Of a stretch of DNA of 64,000 bases, positions 23,650 to 34,912 are shown piece after piece. Source of the DNA: Epinephelus fuscoguttatus (Eukaryota; Chordata; Actinopteri; Perciformes; Serranidae); contig NC_064765.1 in NCBI RefSeq assembly GCF_011397635.1, positions 30,594,632 through 30,658,631 of the forward strand. Direction: 5' to 3'. The position numbers and the translations under genes are program-made. The notes below the pieces were generated by a model, which did no database searches, had not been told where the DNA came from, and worked only from the letters and a program-made list of their open reading frames with translations. Each line of letters opens with the position of its first letter. Within the stretch, counting starts at the first letter, position 1.

Positions 23650-25195
23650 TATGTGGAGGTCCAGGGGGGAAAGAACCCTCTATTTAAAGGAACAAGTCCA
23701 TACCCATTGGTAGCTTTGTCACCCTCTACTTATGCCAATCCTCAATGCCTATGTGCAGTTTCACATAGATTGTCAGTGAGTAGAAAAACGTGAGACAGAC
23801 AGAATGACTGACTGACAGAATGACACACCGACAGTTTCCGTGATTATGTACAGCATACCATACCATGGCTTAGTCAGATTCAGATTCAGATTCTGCTTTA
23901 TTTGTGTCCCCGTAGGGCAATTAGTGTTGCAGCAAGTAAAAAAGACATAAAAAAAAATGTACAAGACATACAATTAAAAGTCTAAGAGGGGGGGATAATA
24001 CAGTGTGCTGAAACAACATCAGTAGCAGCGACTCAAATAGCCCATGCAGGATAGGGAAAGTGCAAACAGTGCGTAATTATCAATTTCTGCTAACATCAAT
24101 AACACCACATGGAGACAAAAGCAAAAATCAGCCTGCCGATAAGAAGCCCCATGAATATCAACCAATCAGGTAAGACTCCTCCTACCCTGTCCTGAATTCA
24201 AAAGGGAAATGGATGTAGGGACGGAGTGCTTGTGCCTGTTACTTTTCATATGAGGAAGTCTGAGCCGGGGGCCAGAAGGCAGAAACTGGAACTCAGAGTG
24301 TAAATGATGGGAGCTGTCAGAAAGAATGGCATTAGCCTTCCTGATTATCTGTCTATTGAACAGATCTGTAGGTGTGCACTGTTGAACTCCCAGAATCTTA
24401 TTACTTGTCATACCAAAAATTAGAAAAAAACAAACATTGGGCCACAGGGGGAGCCACAGCGATCTGTCGCATTTTAGCCATTTTTAATCATTTTTCTGTT
24501 GTTATAACGCCACCCAGTTGCCAATTAGAGTTAAATTTCTCCAGTCACCTTGAGGCGTCCTGTTCTACATATCTACCAAGTTTAGTAAAAATCGATATGG
24601 CGGTTAGGCCTAGATAAGAAATTAGCTCTCTAGCGCCCCCATTTTGTTTGATGGGGTCAATACTGGAGGGGTCCCCTCAGATTATGTGTGGTCATATGCC
24701 TACAAAGTTGCATGGTGATCGGTGAAACCCTTGAGATGTTATACACCTTTATGTGATGAGCCACGCCCTTATAGAAGCTCAGTTTTAGTAAGTTTTCCAA
24801 CTTTTGCCAAGAGGGAACTTTAGATATTGGTCCCTAGATTATGAGTTTCATGCAGATCGGTCAAACTTCCTAGGAAGAGATGGATTTGAAGTGTTTTTCA
24901 AAAAATTCAAAATGGCTGAAAATCTATATAACCAGAAGTTATGGGTTCTTGTGGCAAATTTGTTCCTCATGAGGAGAGGCATGAGATATGCCCATTCAAA
25001 GTTTGCAATTTCAATAGGTTGCTATAGCGCCCCCCTTTGGCCAATTGATGTAATATTGCTTCATTCGCATCCTCCCATGACCCTCTACCACTGTGCCACA
25101 TTTCACACGGATTGACCAAGTCAGTGAGGAGAAAAACAAGGAACAGACACACCGACAGACAGAGTTTTCGTTATTATATACGTAGTAAGATAGAC
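23650..25195. repeat. interspersed fish repeats, several fragments
   Basis: 24420-25195 has phrases typical of a common fish repeat (TATAGCGCCCCC, CTACCAAGTTTAGT, ending ACACACCGACAGACAG). 23650-23860 is a related end in the same orientation. Between them 23875-24415 is a different repeat (TTTGTGTCCCCGTAGGG). No intact ORF; class not determined. Confidence 0.5.
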
Positions 25196-26106
25196 TCACA
25201 AAATGACCAATTGTAAATCACTTAGTCTAGCCATGTTATCTTGAATTCATAACCAAAACTTAATTTTTCTAATGTGCCTTCACAAGAAATGGCAAACACA
25301 TTGATGTTTTGATTGATTGGGGATCATGTTTAACAACAGCAAAACTTTAAAAAAAAAACATCCATGTACAATCTTTCACACAACTTGTGCAGTACAATCC
25401 AAGTCTCATTTATCCAAGGTTATGCTCAGTACTTCCCAAACTCTTGTATTTTTCCTAAGAAAAAAAAAAAGTCTTGCCACCAGAGTCTAGCTTTTGAAGA
25501 GACCATAAATAAGTTCCACTTTCAGTTCAGTTTTAGATGGCAAGATTGAAAATTAGTTTGTACACCAATGTTTTCATATAGTGTTGCTGCTGTTAAACAT
25601 GGTCCCCAGTCAATGAATAAATCAATATGTTAGCCATTTTCTGTGGCGGCATGCAAGACAAGTTTTCTTAACAAATTTATGGTAACACAGCATGACTAAC
25701 TGATTTACAAATTTGCATTTTGTGGTGCAGTATTCCTTTAATGCTTTCCAATGCACTTTGGCATCTTATTTACCTTAAAGGTGCAAAAAAAAATTCTAGT
25801 GTCAATCAGTTCATTGTCATTGTGAATAAGAAAATGGTTGGGGCAACCCTATCGTGGGCCAGATCTGTCCAACAGGCCACAGGTTTGAATATCACAGCCA
25901 CTGACTGTATAAAGGCCTTTACACTGAGGGCAGCTGACTGCAGTCATGTGTGACAGTACTGAGTAATAACTACCCTCCAGTATTTAGTGAGAAACTACAA
26001 CTCAGTAAGTAAGTAGGAATAATTGAAGTAAGTGTTATCATTATTACATTCATATTTATTGATTTATCATTGCTATTTATTGCAGGTAATATTACAACTA
26101 CTCCTT

Positions 26107-28210
26107 AAAATAATAATAATAATAATAATAATGATAATAATAAAAATTGCAATAATAATAATAAATATAGCCGCGAGCGGCAATCTGCGGGTTCTAACCT
26201 GTTCCGCCCCAAACCAGCCACCATGACCCTCACCACCCACCGTGACCCTCATCTGCCGTAGTGCAAGACGTTCCCCACTCTGTCCCTGAAAGCTCCAAGC
26301 AATACATACTCTTTCCAAGTCAGACATTTCTTGAAATCGGGTTTTCAGCTCGCCTACATGCTAATAACATTTGTGGTATACTTTCACATAGAGACTCCAT
26401 TTGAACATCAAAACATAAATTGAAATTTTACCTAATGATGCGTATTTCAAAGTTTCAATAGGAATTTTAATGTTTAAGCAATCACAGTTCCATGATCATG
26501 ATAATTTTGGGAGAAATCTGGAGATAATTATAGCGCTCCCATAAGGCCGATTGGGACCAAATTTTTTGAGCAGTATTTGGATGTCATTTATAGTCCATGT
26601 ACCACGTTTCATGTCCCTAGGTCCTTCCAGCTGGTCATAAATTAATAAAACGCAAATTATGACGGTTAATGACGAATAGGCCACGACCACTTTCACCTAT
26701 CAACATGGCACTCAAGATATTAGTTAATAGCCACCCCTAGAGCATGCATACCAAATTTGGTGAAATTCCATCCAATGGTCTTTGAGATACAGATGTTTGG
26801 CATTTATAGCGCCCCCTATAGGCTGAGCTCAAAATGCTTTGGTAAGCAGCTTCGAAGTCTCATTGTGGACCTACCCACCAAGTTTGGTGATGATAAGTCA
26901 AAGGGTGTGGGAGTTATGGCCAATCAATTCTAAGCTCCGCCCACAGCAAAGATTCATTGGTCCGTGGCGGCCATGTTTTTTGACCAATCTGGCTCATTTA
27001 TAATAGAAATGAGTGTCTCGGTCCCCCGATGCCTCATACCAAGTTTGGTGTTGATAGCACAATTATTTCAAAAGCTTATTCATTTTACTGTTTTTAACAT
27101 TATTAAAATTAGCAAAAATTCTGTAAGGGCGGCATTCATGGTGCAAGAGGCTTTTTTGTAGAGGACTATCAGGAGGATGTGTGTGTAAAATTTCAAGTCA
27201 ATAGCACTTGTGGTGCAGCGGACAGAGCCTTTCAAGCTTTACACTCTATGTTATAGCGCCCCCATAAGGCCGATTGGGACCAAATTTTTTGAGCAGTATT
27301 TGGATGTCCTTTATAGTCCATGTACCACGTTTCATGTCCCTAGGTCCTTCCAGCTGGTCATAAATTAATAAAACGCAAATTATGAAGGTTAATGACGAAT
27401 AGACCACGCCCATTTTCACCTATCAACATGGCACTCAAGATATTAGTTAATAGCCACCCCTAGAGCATGCATACCAAATTTGGTGAAATTCCATCCAATG
27501 GTCTTTGAGATACAGATGTGTGGCATTTATAGCGCCCCCTATAGGCTGAGCTCAAAATGCTTTGGTAGGCAGCTTCCAAGTCTCATTGTGGACCTACCCA
27601 CCAAGTTTGGTGATGATAGGTCAAAGGGTGTGGGAGTTATGACCAATCAATTCTAAGCTCCGCCCACAGCAAAGATTCATTGGTCCGTGGCGGCCATGTT
27701 TTTTGACCAATCTGGCTCATTTGTAATAGAAATGTGTCTTGTCATCCCCCAAAGCCGTGTACCAACTTTGGTGTTGATGGAGTCAAAATTGTAAAAGTTT
27801 ATGTCATGTTACTGATTTTCAAATTATGCAAATTAGCAAAAAATCTAGTCAGGCGGAGCTTAATGGTCCTTGAGGCTTTTTTGTAGAGCACATTGAGCTG
27901 GACCTGTGTGTCAAATTTCAAGTCAATCAGACTTATGGTGTGAGGGGCGTGGCCTCCCAAAAAAGTCATTTTTAAGCCTTAATTACAGCGCCACCATGTG
28001 GCCGACTGGGCTCATATTTTAATAAAAGTTGATGCACATCATTTCCAATCATTGGGCCAAGTTTCAGGTTTCTGGCTCATTCCAGCTCACGGGAATTTGA
28101 GCTCAAGTGGCAGACAACAAAAAATAATAATAATAATAATAATAATAAACCGGTACAATTTTAGGTTTCTGATAATAATTGCAATAATAATAATGATAAT
28201 AATAATAATA
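26107..28210. repeat. composite repeat with 723-bp tandem duplication and AAT-rich ends
   Basis: Units begin TATAGCG at 26529 and 27252 (period 723), and a third start, TACAGCG at 27984, is truncated. The first ~470 bp of the two units are nearly identical. The block is flanked by (AAT)n at 26108-26160 and 28118-28148, with the GC palindrome GCCGCGAGCGGC near the left end. No ORF of note. Confidence 0.75.
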
Positions 28211-28598
28211 GTGTTGGTTCCACATTATGTGCTCATTATTTATATTTGGAGATTAAAAGAATACAAGAAACTTGTTGTAGTTTTATTTTGAAGGTTGACA
28301 CCATAACTTTTAGTAAGCAGTTGTGTCTGTCTTGACAGCTTAAAATCAGCGGAGCTGCCGTCTGTATTTACAATCAGTGTCCGTGATTTACATTAAAGTG
28401 GTGAAATTAAAATTAAGACTTGTTATCCTCCTTTGTTGTTTTATGACCTCTGTTTGTATGTGCCTGTGTCCCTCAGTGTAAGTTTAAGCGCAGTTTACCT
28501 GTCACTATTCCCATGCCTGCACCCCCTTTTAACAAGCGAGGTTCTCATGACTTTACATGTAATCGTCTGGGGAGCAAGATATGAAAACAAGAACTCAC

Positions 28599-28680
28599 CG
28601 ACGAGGATGGGATTCGAACCCACGCGTGCAGAGCACAATGGATTAGCAGTCCATCGCCTTAACCACTCGGCCACCTCGTC
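28599..28680 (-). tRNA. tRNA-Ser(GCT)
   Basis: This 82-nt gene reads from 28680. It has a 7-bp acceptor stem (GACGAGG pairing with CCTCGTC), discriminator G, A box GGCCGAGTGG, anticodon GCT at 28647-28645, a long variable arm as expected of class II tRNA-Ser, and B box GGTTCGAATCC. A TTTT pol III terminator lies at 28587-28584 on the minus strand. It decodes AGC/AGU. No other tRNA gene is seen near it. Confidence 0.97.
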
Positions 28681-29549
28681 TGCTTCTTTCAACCAGGATG
28701 ACGTATTACATCTCGATATACAGTAGGCTAGGTGTGATCATATTTACAGATGTCAGTCTTATTTGGGTCCGCTTAACATGTTCGCCGACGCTGCTGTTCT
28801 TACCGTAATGTGCTGCTCAACATGTGTATGCTCAAATCTACCTCCACACGTCATTAAAACGCAGTATAACTCCTACTAACGACAAAGAGCTACATAAAAC
28901 CCTGACTAATCCCCAGACAACTGCAACATATGAATGTGGCGTTAACGTGTTTACTGTAATCCGAAAAGCAACAAGTTACACAGTCACACAGCCTGCAGTA
29001 TATATAACTGTCCACCACATGGAGCCAGAGACCAACACATGAAATTAACTTCTTTTCCCTCACTTTTTTTTCCCCCGTTTCTTTTTTTCCGCAGGAACCC
29101 ATGTTTACAATATGTGTTTATGTTTGAGTGATTAAAGGAATGTATGCTTTTTCTTTTCTTTTAATGTGTGTGACATTTTACAGTCTATGGCCTCTAAAAT
29201 GTGTCACAAAAACAAGAAACAAGGACAAAGGGAAAACGAGGTAGAGCGTTATACAACTATATATTCAATATATGCTGTATGTGTATCAAAAAATACATAT
29301 TATATAAACTAAATACTACCTCATATTCTACCTATTATATATATATTACGTATGTAACGTTTTTCATTAATTGAAAAGGGTTACCTTAACAAAAGGGCCC
29401 AGTATCTAAATATAGATACTGAATTTTGCCCATCCATAAGCTTATGACATAATCTTTTATAGAAGGAAATTTTGGCATTTTGGTCCATTCATTACCTTTA
29501 CTAATATTATCTCCTTTATTTTTCCAGTGTTGAAACACTGCCTTACATC

Positions 29550-30480
29550 CAGAGATAAGTGCCATTCTGCATCAGGAGATTTGGTGTCCATTTAGACACA
29601 TCTGGCAACATGACCAACAGGCAAACTATTGGTCCCTGCAGCAGTGAGGAAGTCATCGCTATGAAGGTAATTTTCTTAAACCATAGAAGATCTATCATGG
29701 GGCATGAACACAACATGTGTAAGAGAGCGCCACAAGTAGTATTACATCTCCAACACAAGCCAGAGCTTCAGATTCCTAGCCTTGCCATTTTATGTGGGTT
29801 CCAATAACGTCTATTGATCATTTTCTAATTGATTAGATGTGTCTGCGTTTCCTTTGACACTTGATCCAATGATTTCCCTCCCACGTTTCACCATTTATCT
29901 CTTCCCCTATGTCCCTCTCCCAGCATCTCTCATGGCCTTCAACTGTGAGACTCCATCAAAAGCTTATAAAAGTATAATGTTTGCCTTTTTCAGTGCAAGT
30001 CTTGTTGTAGCCTGTCCGGCATCTCGGTTCTGCATATAAGTGTTAATTTTTTAAGCCACACCAAGATACAAACTGTACAGCTGGAAGTACTTCCAGAAAA
30101 TCCTTCTTTGGGAGTGTATACTTGTTGCTTAATTTATCAGAGGACATACTACGTTCTGTTGTATATATATATCCCCAATATAAACAACGCCCTATTTCAA
30201 TCTCCAGCCCAGAAAAAAATGGTTGTGTACTTACTTTAAGGATACCATAATGCCAAAGTGAGGTTTTATGTGTAAAAGCATGATTTGAACCCATGATCTT
30301 ACGTAAGATTCAATATCCTGTGAAAAGGTGAAGATTAGATTGATATAAGGGATAATAATAGTATGGGTTTTAGTACAAAGGCCTGGAGTAAAATTAGTTA
30401 TTTTAAGGATGTGATCATTGATTATACAAGTGGGTCTTACTGTAGCATCTGATGACCACGTCAAATACGTTGTCATAATG
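29550..30480 (-). pseudogene. 3' fragment of an L1/Tx1-like LINE
   Basis: Minus-strand frames encode pieces typical of the ORF2 C-terminal region: LSNKYTLPKKDFLEVL (about 30130), RYWNPHKMARLG, then LCWRCNTTCGALLHMLCSCP (about 29730). Frames are broken by stops and shifts. The reverse transcriptase domain is missing, as in 5'-truncated copies. Confidence 0.7.
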
Positions 30481-31026
30481 AATTAATAATCCAAGAAAAT
30501 CCATTGCTAGACTTAATACCTTCTCATCCTGATAGATATGCCTGCAGCTGCATGCCCACACTATCCAATGGTTGGATTCAAAGGTTTATTGGTCACTTAC
30601 ACAATATGTGTATTGGCGTGCAGTGAGGTGTGCTCCATATATTACTAAATGTGAAAAACTATATCTTAAGGATGAGTGTTAAAGATTAATATATGCAAAT
30701 ATTTGTAGTTATCCCAGATATTTATTAGCAACACAATATTGCTTTGCATGACCTTTATTGTATGTTGAACAAGCATGAATCAGGTATGACTCAGGCCCAC
30801 GAAACATTCAGTGTTCATGTTCAGTGTTTCTTAATACTGCCTGATATGAATGACTTTTCACCTCGACCATATGCAGTCTTTAATCCAGTTTTTATTATAT
30901 AACCGATTGTTTTTGTGTATGCATGATGTAATAACAGACTTGTCTCAAAATAGTCCCACCCACCTACTTTATGAGTGTCTTGAGGTGTGAATCACAAGGC
31001 GAAACACAGACAGAGGGGATCGAACA

Positions 31027-31032
31027 TTTATT
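31027..31032 (-). terminator. candidate marcksl1 polyadenylation signal
   Basis: Minus-strand AATAAA lies about 820 bases after the stop codon, giving a long 3' UTR of the kind usual in this family. Confidence 0.4.
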
Positions 31033-31854
31033 TACCCTTATTAAAAGTTACAATAAAACCATTAACATCTTCAAACGATAGCAAAATAAAGAGAACCAAA
31101 AATATTGGCCAAAACATATTTACAGAGACAGTTTGCAGATAAAAAGCTCACATTTTGTACACAATCCCAACCCCTGCGTCATAAATTCTGAAATGTGAAC
31201 ACTGCAATACTCAAGCTTGAATGTGGTTTTAGCCAGAAAAAGAATCAAAATGCACGAACAAAGACATTGCTCTTTTCCCACCTCCCCTCCTCGATTTTCA
31301 CTTTTCTATACATGACAAAATACTTGAAATTTGGGGGTAAAACATAGGAATGTAGAATTCTAAAAATTAATAAGATCTTTTTTTGAAAGGTTTATGTGTC
31401 CATATAACAGTCATTTCGAGTGAAGGAGATGGTCTACCCCGCTCCGCAACGGTGACAATTTTTAGATCCCAAAGAGATGAGAAAGAAAAATAAAATGTTA
31501 TAGGGCTGCCACGCTGTTAAAAAGGATGCTTCTCCATGAATTGGGAAAATAAGTCAGTATTCCTGATTCGCTCCACATCCAATCCATTACCTTCGCCACA
31601 CGCCAGTCCCTGTGTGTACCATAAGGGGGCGACACACACCGACACTTTCATCATGAGAGGGCCCGGTGAGATTCCGTCTGTCAAAAAACTAATAAAAGGC
31701 AGTGAACTGGTGGTTGAATCAGCAAATGTGATATATCCTTCGTCTTCTTTTCTAGTTTTGTTTATAACTTTAAGAACGTGGCACAAGTCTCTCATATATA
31801 TATTTATATACTTTAATCTTGGAAAATCAGTTCAGGTGCCGTGGCGGGGTGCAG

Positions 31855-32394
31855 TCACTCTGCGTTGGCCTCGCCCTCAGAGGCTGCAGGTGTCGTGTCC
31901 TCGGCGGGGGCAGCGGCGGCTGCCTCAGCGGGGGCAGACTCTGTGGGTGGGGCCTCCTCCGCTGCCTTGGTCTCAGCCTCAGGTGCAGCCTCGGCAGCAG
32001 GGGCAGCTGCCTCGTCCTCTTTGGCCTCGGCGGCCGGCGTCTCCTCTTTGGTTTCCTTGGCTGCATGACCGTTCTCCTCGGGCTTGTCCTCGGTCGTGGG
32101 GGAGGTGACCTCCTCCTTGCCCTCCTCGCTGCCCTTCTTGCTCTTCTTCAGCGAGATGCCCTTGAACTTGAAGGAGTTCTTCAGGGAGAACTTCTTCTTC
32201 TTCTTGCCTTCCTTGGCGGCCTCACCTTCTGCTTTGGCGCCCTCGCCTTCGGCTGGAGGGGCAGGCTCGATGGCATCCCCAGTGCCGTTTTCGCCCTCCT
32301 TGGCTGGTTCGGCTGTTCCATTTCCATCTGCAGCAGCCACTTCCCCGTCGGGCTTGGCTGACACATCGCCATTGGTTTTGACATGGCCGTTCTC
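31855..32394 (-). CDS. marcksl1: marcksl1 exon 2
   Basis: It has 179 codons plus TGA, starting [10 protein letters not shown] after a ctgtag acceptor. It contains the basic effector domain and the acidic Ala/Glu-rich tail, ending EGEANAE. Confidence 0.94.
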   Translation of the reverse strand, partial: ENGHVKTNGDVSAKPDGEVAAADGNGTAEPAKEGENGTGDAIEPAPPAEGEGAKAEGEAAKEGKKKKKFSLKNSFKFKGISLKKSKKGSEEGKEEVTSPTTEDKPEENGHAAKETKEETPAAEAKEDEAAAPAAEAAPEAETKAAEEAPPTESAPAEAAAAAPAEDTTPAASEGEANAE

Positions 32395-33774
32395 CTACAG
32401 AGAAGAGGACTCATTAGTCATGGATTAAAATAATCAAACTGGGTCAAAATAAACACATTGCCTCTGGGATTGGAAAATCAGTCAAACATACAGATGGATA
32501 AACTGTAGATGAAATGTGTACAATGTTCCAAATAAATCTAAAGAGATCTGGCATATGACAGATTAGCATTAGCCCATTTACTCCAATAGTTAATCCATGT
32601 TATACTTGAGGAAAGCTGCTTGCCCTGACAGTGGTTCAGGGGAGGGGGGGGAGGAGGGAGGGGTGATCAACAGCTGTTTGCATGACTCTAAGCTGACACA
32701 TGGGGGCAGTAGTGCTGCGTCTAAACGTCAACAGAGCCAGCAAGTTGATGGAACAAAGGAATCCCCATGAAACCCGCTTTCCGCTCTCATCCAAGCGCTG
32801 CAGCTCACATCCAGCACTGCTCTCTGCGTGAGCTCTGTGTGGCCAGAATGCAGCCAGCACACATCAGTCATGACACAGACAAAGCCGGTGTCACTGAGGA
32901 ATTATATTCAATCACTCTGCTGCACTCATAAAGAGGGAGAAGTCAGCCAACTGCCCCGATTCAAGTTCATCAACATGTACATCATATAGTGCATCTTCTG
33001 ATCTGGGGTCAGACTCGAACATTTAACTCTCACAACAATCAGTTACTAACACATACTGCTCATCAAATCACATTTTATGTCCCTCTGTGATAAATTAAGT
33101 CAAACACAATGGGACACTGCGCATATATGTATGATGGCTGGGGACAAAGAGGGCTTGAACTGGCGCCTGTCCGCGCTTTGTTTGCAACTCCGCAAAATGC
33201 GCCTCCAGCAGAGCGCATTTGCATCCTTTGCACCGTTCGCCTCACATCTTTTGTTCGACGCGAGAGCGATTACCTCCTCGACTACAGCCAACTCATGACA
33301 GAGAACACGGTCCAAACACACATTGAGAGCAGAATCTGTCGTTCCTGCTTAAAATTTGGGGGTAAATTGCCCCTGTGGGAGCAGCGGGTGGAATTAACAA
33401 AGGCAGGTCTGGTGCGCGCTGAGCGGGGACGAGCATGGCCACTCGACGGCTGCTCTGCTGGAGGTCCCCTACATTTCAACAACCTGTTATGATTTCACTC
33501 AAAGCTAATTTGCTCTACAGCTTAAGGGGCAACAGAGGTTTCGACCTGCTCTCAATACACAAAGTAAAGCAGCAACAGCTAGGCTCCGATCGCAGCCCCG
33601 AGCCCCGCCGTGGCACCCATGCTGCCAGTGGGCGTTGGGTGCCATGTGGCTCCCCGCTGATGCTCGGCACGTCAGGCCCGCTTTACTCACCTGGCCGTTG
33701 GCTTTGGCGGCAGCAGGGTCGGCGGCGGCTTTCCCCTCAACAGCTACTCCACCCTTGGAAAACTGGGCTCCCAT
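31855..33774 (-). CDS. marcksl1: MARCKS-family protein, best marcksl1 (complete, two exons)
   Basis: MARCKS-like proteins are myristoylated PKC substrates that bind plasma membrane, actin and calmodulin. Exons are 33774-33691 (28 codons) and 32394-31855 (179 codons plus TGA), giving 207 aa. Start MGAQFSK is an N-myristoylation signal, and the ATG context is A at -3, G at +4. The single intron falls within the MH2 motif (ANGQ/ENGHVK), as in the family. The effector domain is residues 92-115: five Lys, then [16 protein letters not shown], with candidate PKC sites Ser98, Ser102 and Ser109. The rest is acidic, Ala/Glu-rich and probably disordered. GDAIEPAPP before the effector domain and the short length favour MARCKSL1 (human 195 aa) over MARCKS (332 aa). 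The teleost a/b paralogue is not decided. Confidence 0.9.
32395..33690 (-). other. marcksl1 intron (1296 bp)
   Basis: It separates the two coding exons. The exon-1-proximal half is fairly CpG rich and holds an ATTTGCAT octamer at 33217-33224. No coding content is recognised; the ORF at 33109-33492 has no family match. Confidence 0.7.
33691..33774 (-). CDS. marcksl1: marcksl1 exon 1
   Basis: It has 28 codons from MGAQFSK to KANGQ and a gtgagt donor. It encodes the myristoylation signal and the first half of MH2. Confidence 0.93.
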
Positions 33775-34092
33775 TTTTTTCCTTTAGGTGTTCTGAACAA
33801 AAAAGAAAATCGAAAAAGAAAAACTTCGAGGAGTTTTTGAGATTTAAAAATCCAGATCTGGGATGGGTAAGGTCTTGCCAAAGAGGTGAAAAATCCGACC
33901 AGATCTCCTTCTCCCTAGCTAGGTTTGGAAACGAGAAGATCCCCCTTAAGTGTATGTGGACCCCACGGCAGCTGAGCTCAAATTAAAGGATGTTGGTGAT
34001 GAGGCTGTGTGTATTTCAACCGCGCCTCAAAGTCGACCGGAGTCTCCTCCCATGGGCGTGTCAGACGGGCTCTGTCCAATCTGCAGCGGGGG

Positions 34093-34912
34093 GATGGGCC
34101 TCCTTCACCCCCTGTCACTGCAACAGTCTGCTGCTCAACTGGATCATCAGCAGGACTTTTTCCACTGTTTCACATGTCTGGAAGAATTTTTTTTTTTTTA
34201 AACTTTTTAAACTGTCTTCGTTAACTTACTCAGCACTTGTTGCAAGAAACAGATCATACAGGTCACAGTCAATATTACTCTTAGAAAGAATCACCAGGAT
34301 TCCAGGAAAACCTGGAAAAGTCTTGGAATTTCACAATCACATTTTCCATGCCTGGAAAAGTCATGGAGTTGGTCAAAGTCACTGAAAGTCTTGAAAAAGT
34401 CATGGAATTTTGTTGTATATGATGAAATTGTTACAATAACCCTCTGTGGATAAGCTTCCACATAACGTAACGTAACAGCAAATTAGTTCTTTATTATATA
34501 TCCTTGAAAAGTCATGGAAAAATTTGAAAATTTGGTCCAACAAAATGTGTGGGAACCCTGAAATCACAATCATAGAGAAGACACATCTAAAACTGTAGCA
34601 TAAAGTTGCGAAATTGATACTGTTACAGACAAATGCAACCATAAATGTTATAAATGAGGTTTGACAAACACTGGTGACAACCACTTACACACCACAAGTA
34701 TTTTATCATCAAATCTGTGGTTCTCAACCTAAGGTTCAAGACCCGAAAAGAGAAATAAACAAAATGCTTTTATGGCTTTTCTCAAAATAAGTCTTTTTCT
34801 TGTGAACTATCAGAGAATGTGGCCTCTTTACATCTCAAAAGCTTGGGAACTGCTCACAGCTCCAAGATACTCCTATGATAAAGGACTGCGAATAAGCTTT
34901 CTTTTCTATAAG
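34093..34912. repeat. duplicated block upstream of marcksl1, copy A
   Basis: 34093-34290 and 34869-34912 align in the same orientation with 37311-37505 and 37575-37622. Shared words include CAGTCTGCTGCTCAACTGG and CACTTGTTGCAAGAAAC. Copy A is split by the hAT-like element at 34295-34560 and further sequence. It begins about 320 bp upstream of the marcksl1 ATG. Confidence 0.65.
34295..34560. mobile_element. hAT-like miniature element
   Basis: Ends are CAGGATTCC and, inverted, CAGGGTTCC. Flanks share AATCAC. The interior repeats GAAAAGTCATGGA. It interrupts a sequence block that is uninterrupted at 37311-37622. Confidence 0.55.

Noticed and set aside
28433-28726. 97-aa ORF (plus strand) and a 65-aa ORF (minus strand)
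   Set aside because: Both run across the tRNA-Ser gene and have no protein features.
29401-29420. Short near-palindrome AGTATCTA...TAGATACT
   Set aside because: An 8-bp-arm palindrome in AT-rich DNA is expected by chance, with no context for function.
31819-32361. 180-aa plus-strand ORF and other ORFs over marcksl1 exon 2
   Set aside because: They are antisense or frame-shifted shadows of the GC-rich Ala/Glu-rich marcksl1 coding exon, with low-complexity products.
33109-33492. 127-aa ORF in the marcksl1 intron
   Set aside because: It is on the opposite strand to the gene, in CpG-rich sequence, with no recognisable domain.
31855-33774. Assignment as MARCKS proper (marcksa or marcksb)
   Set aside because: The protein is only 207 aa and has GDAIEPAPP before the effector domain, a MARCKSL1 trait. 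The retained middle serine leaves some doubt.
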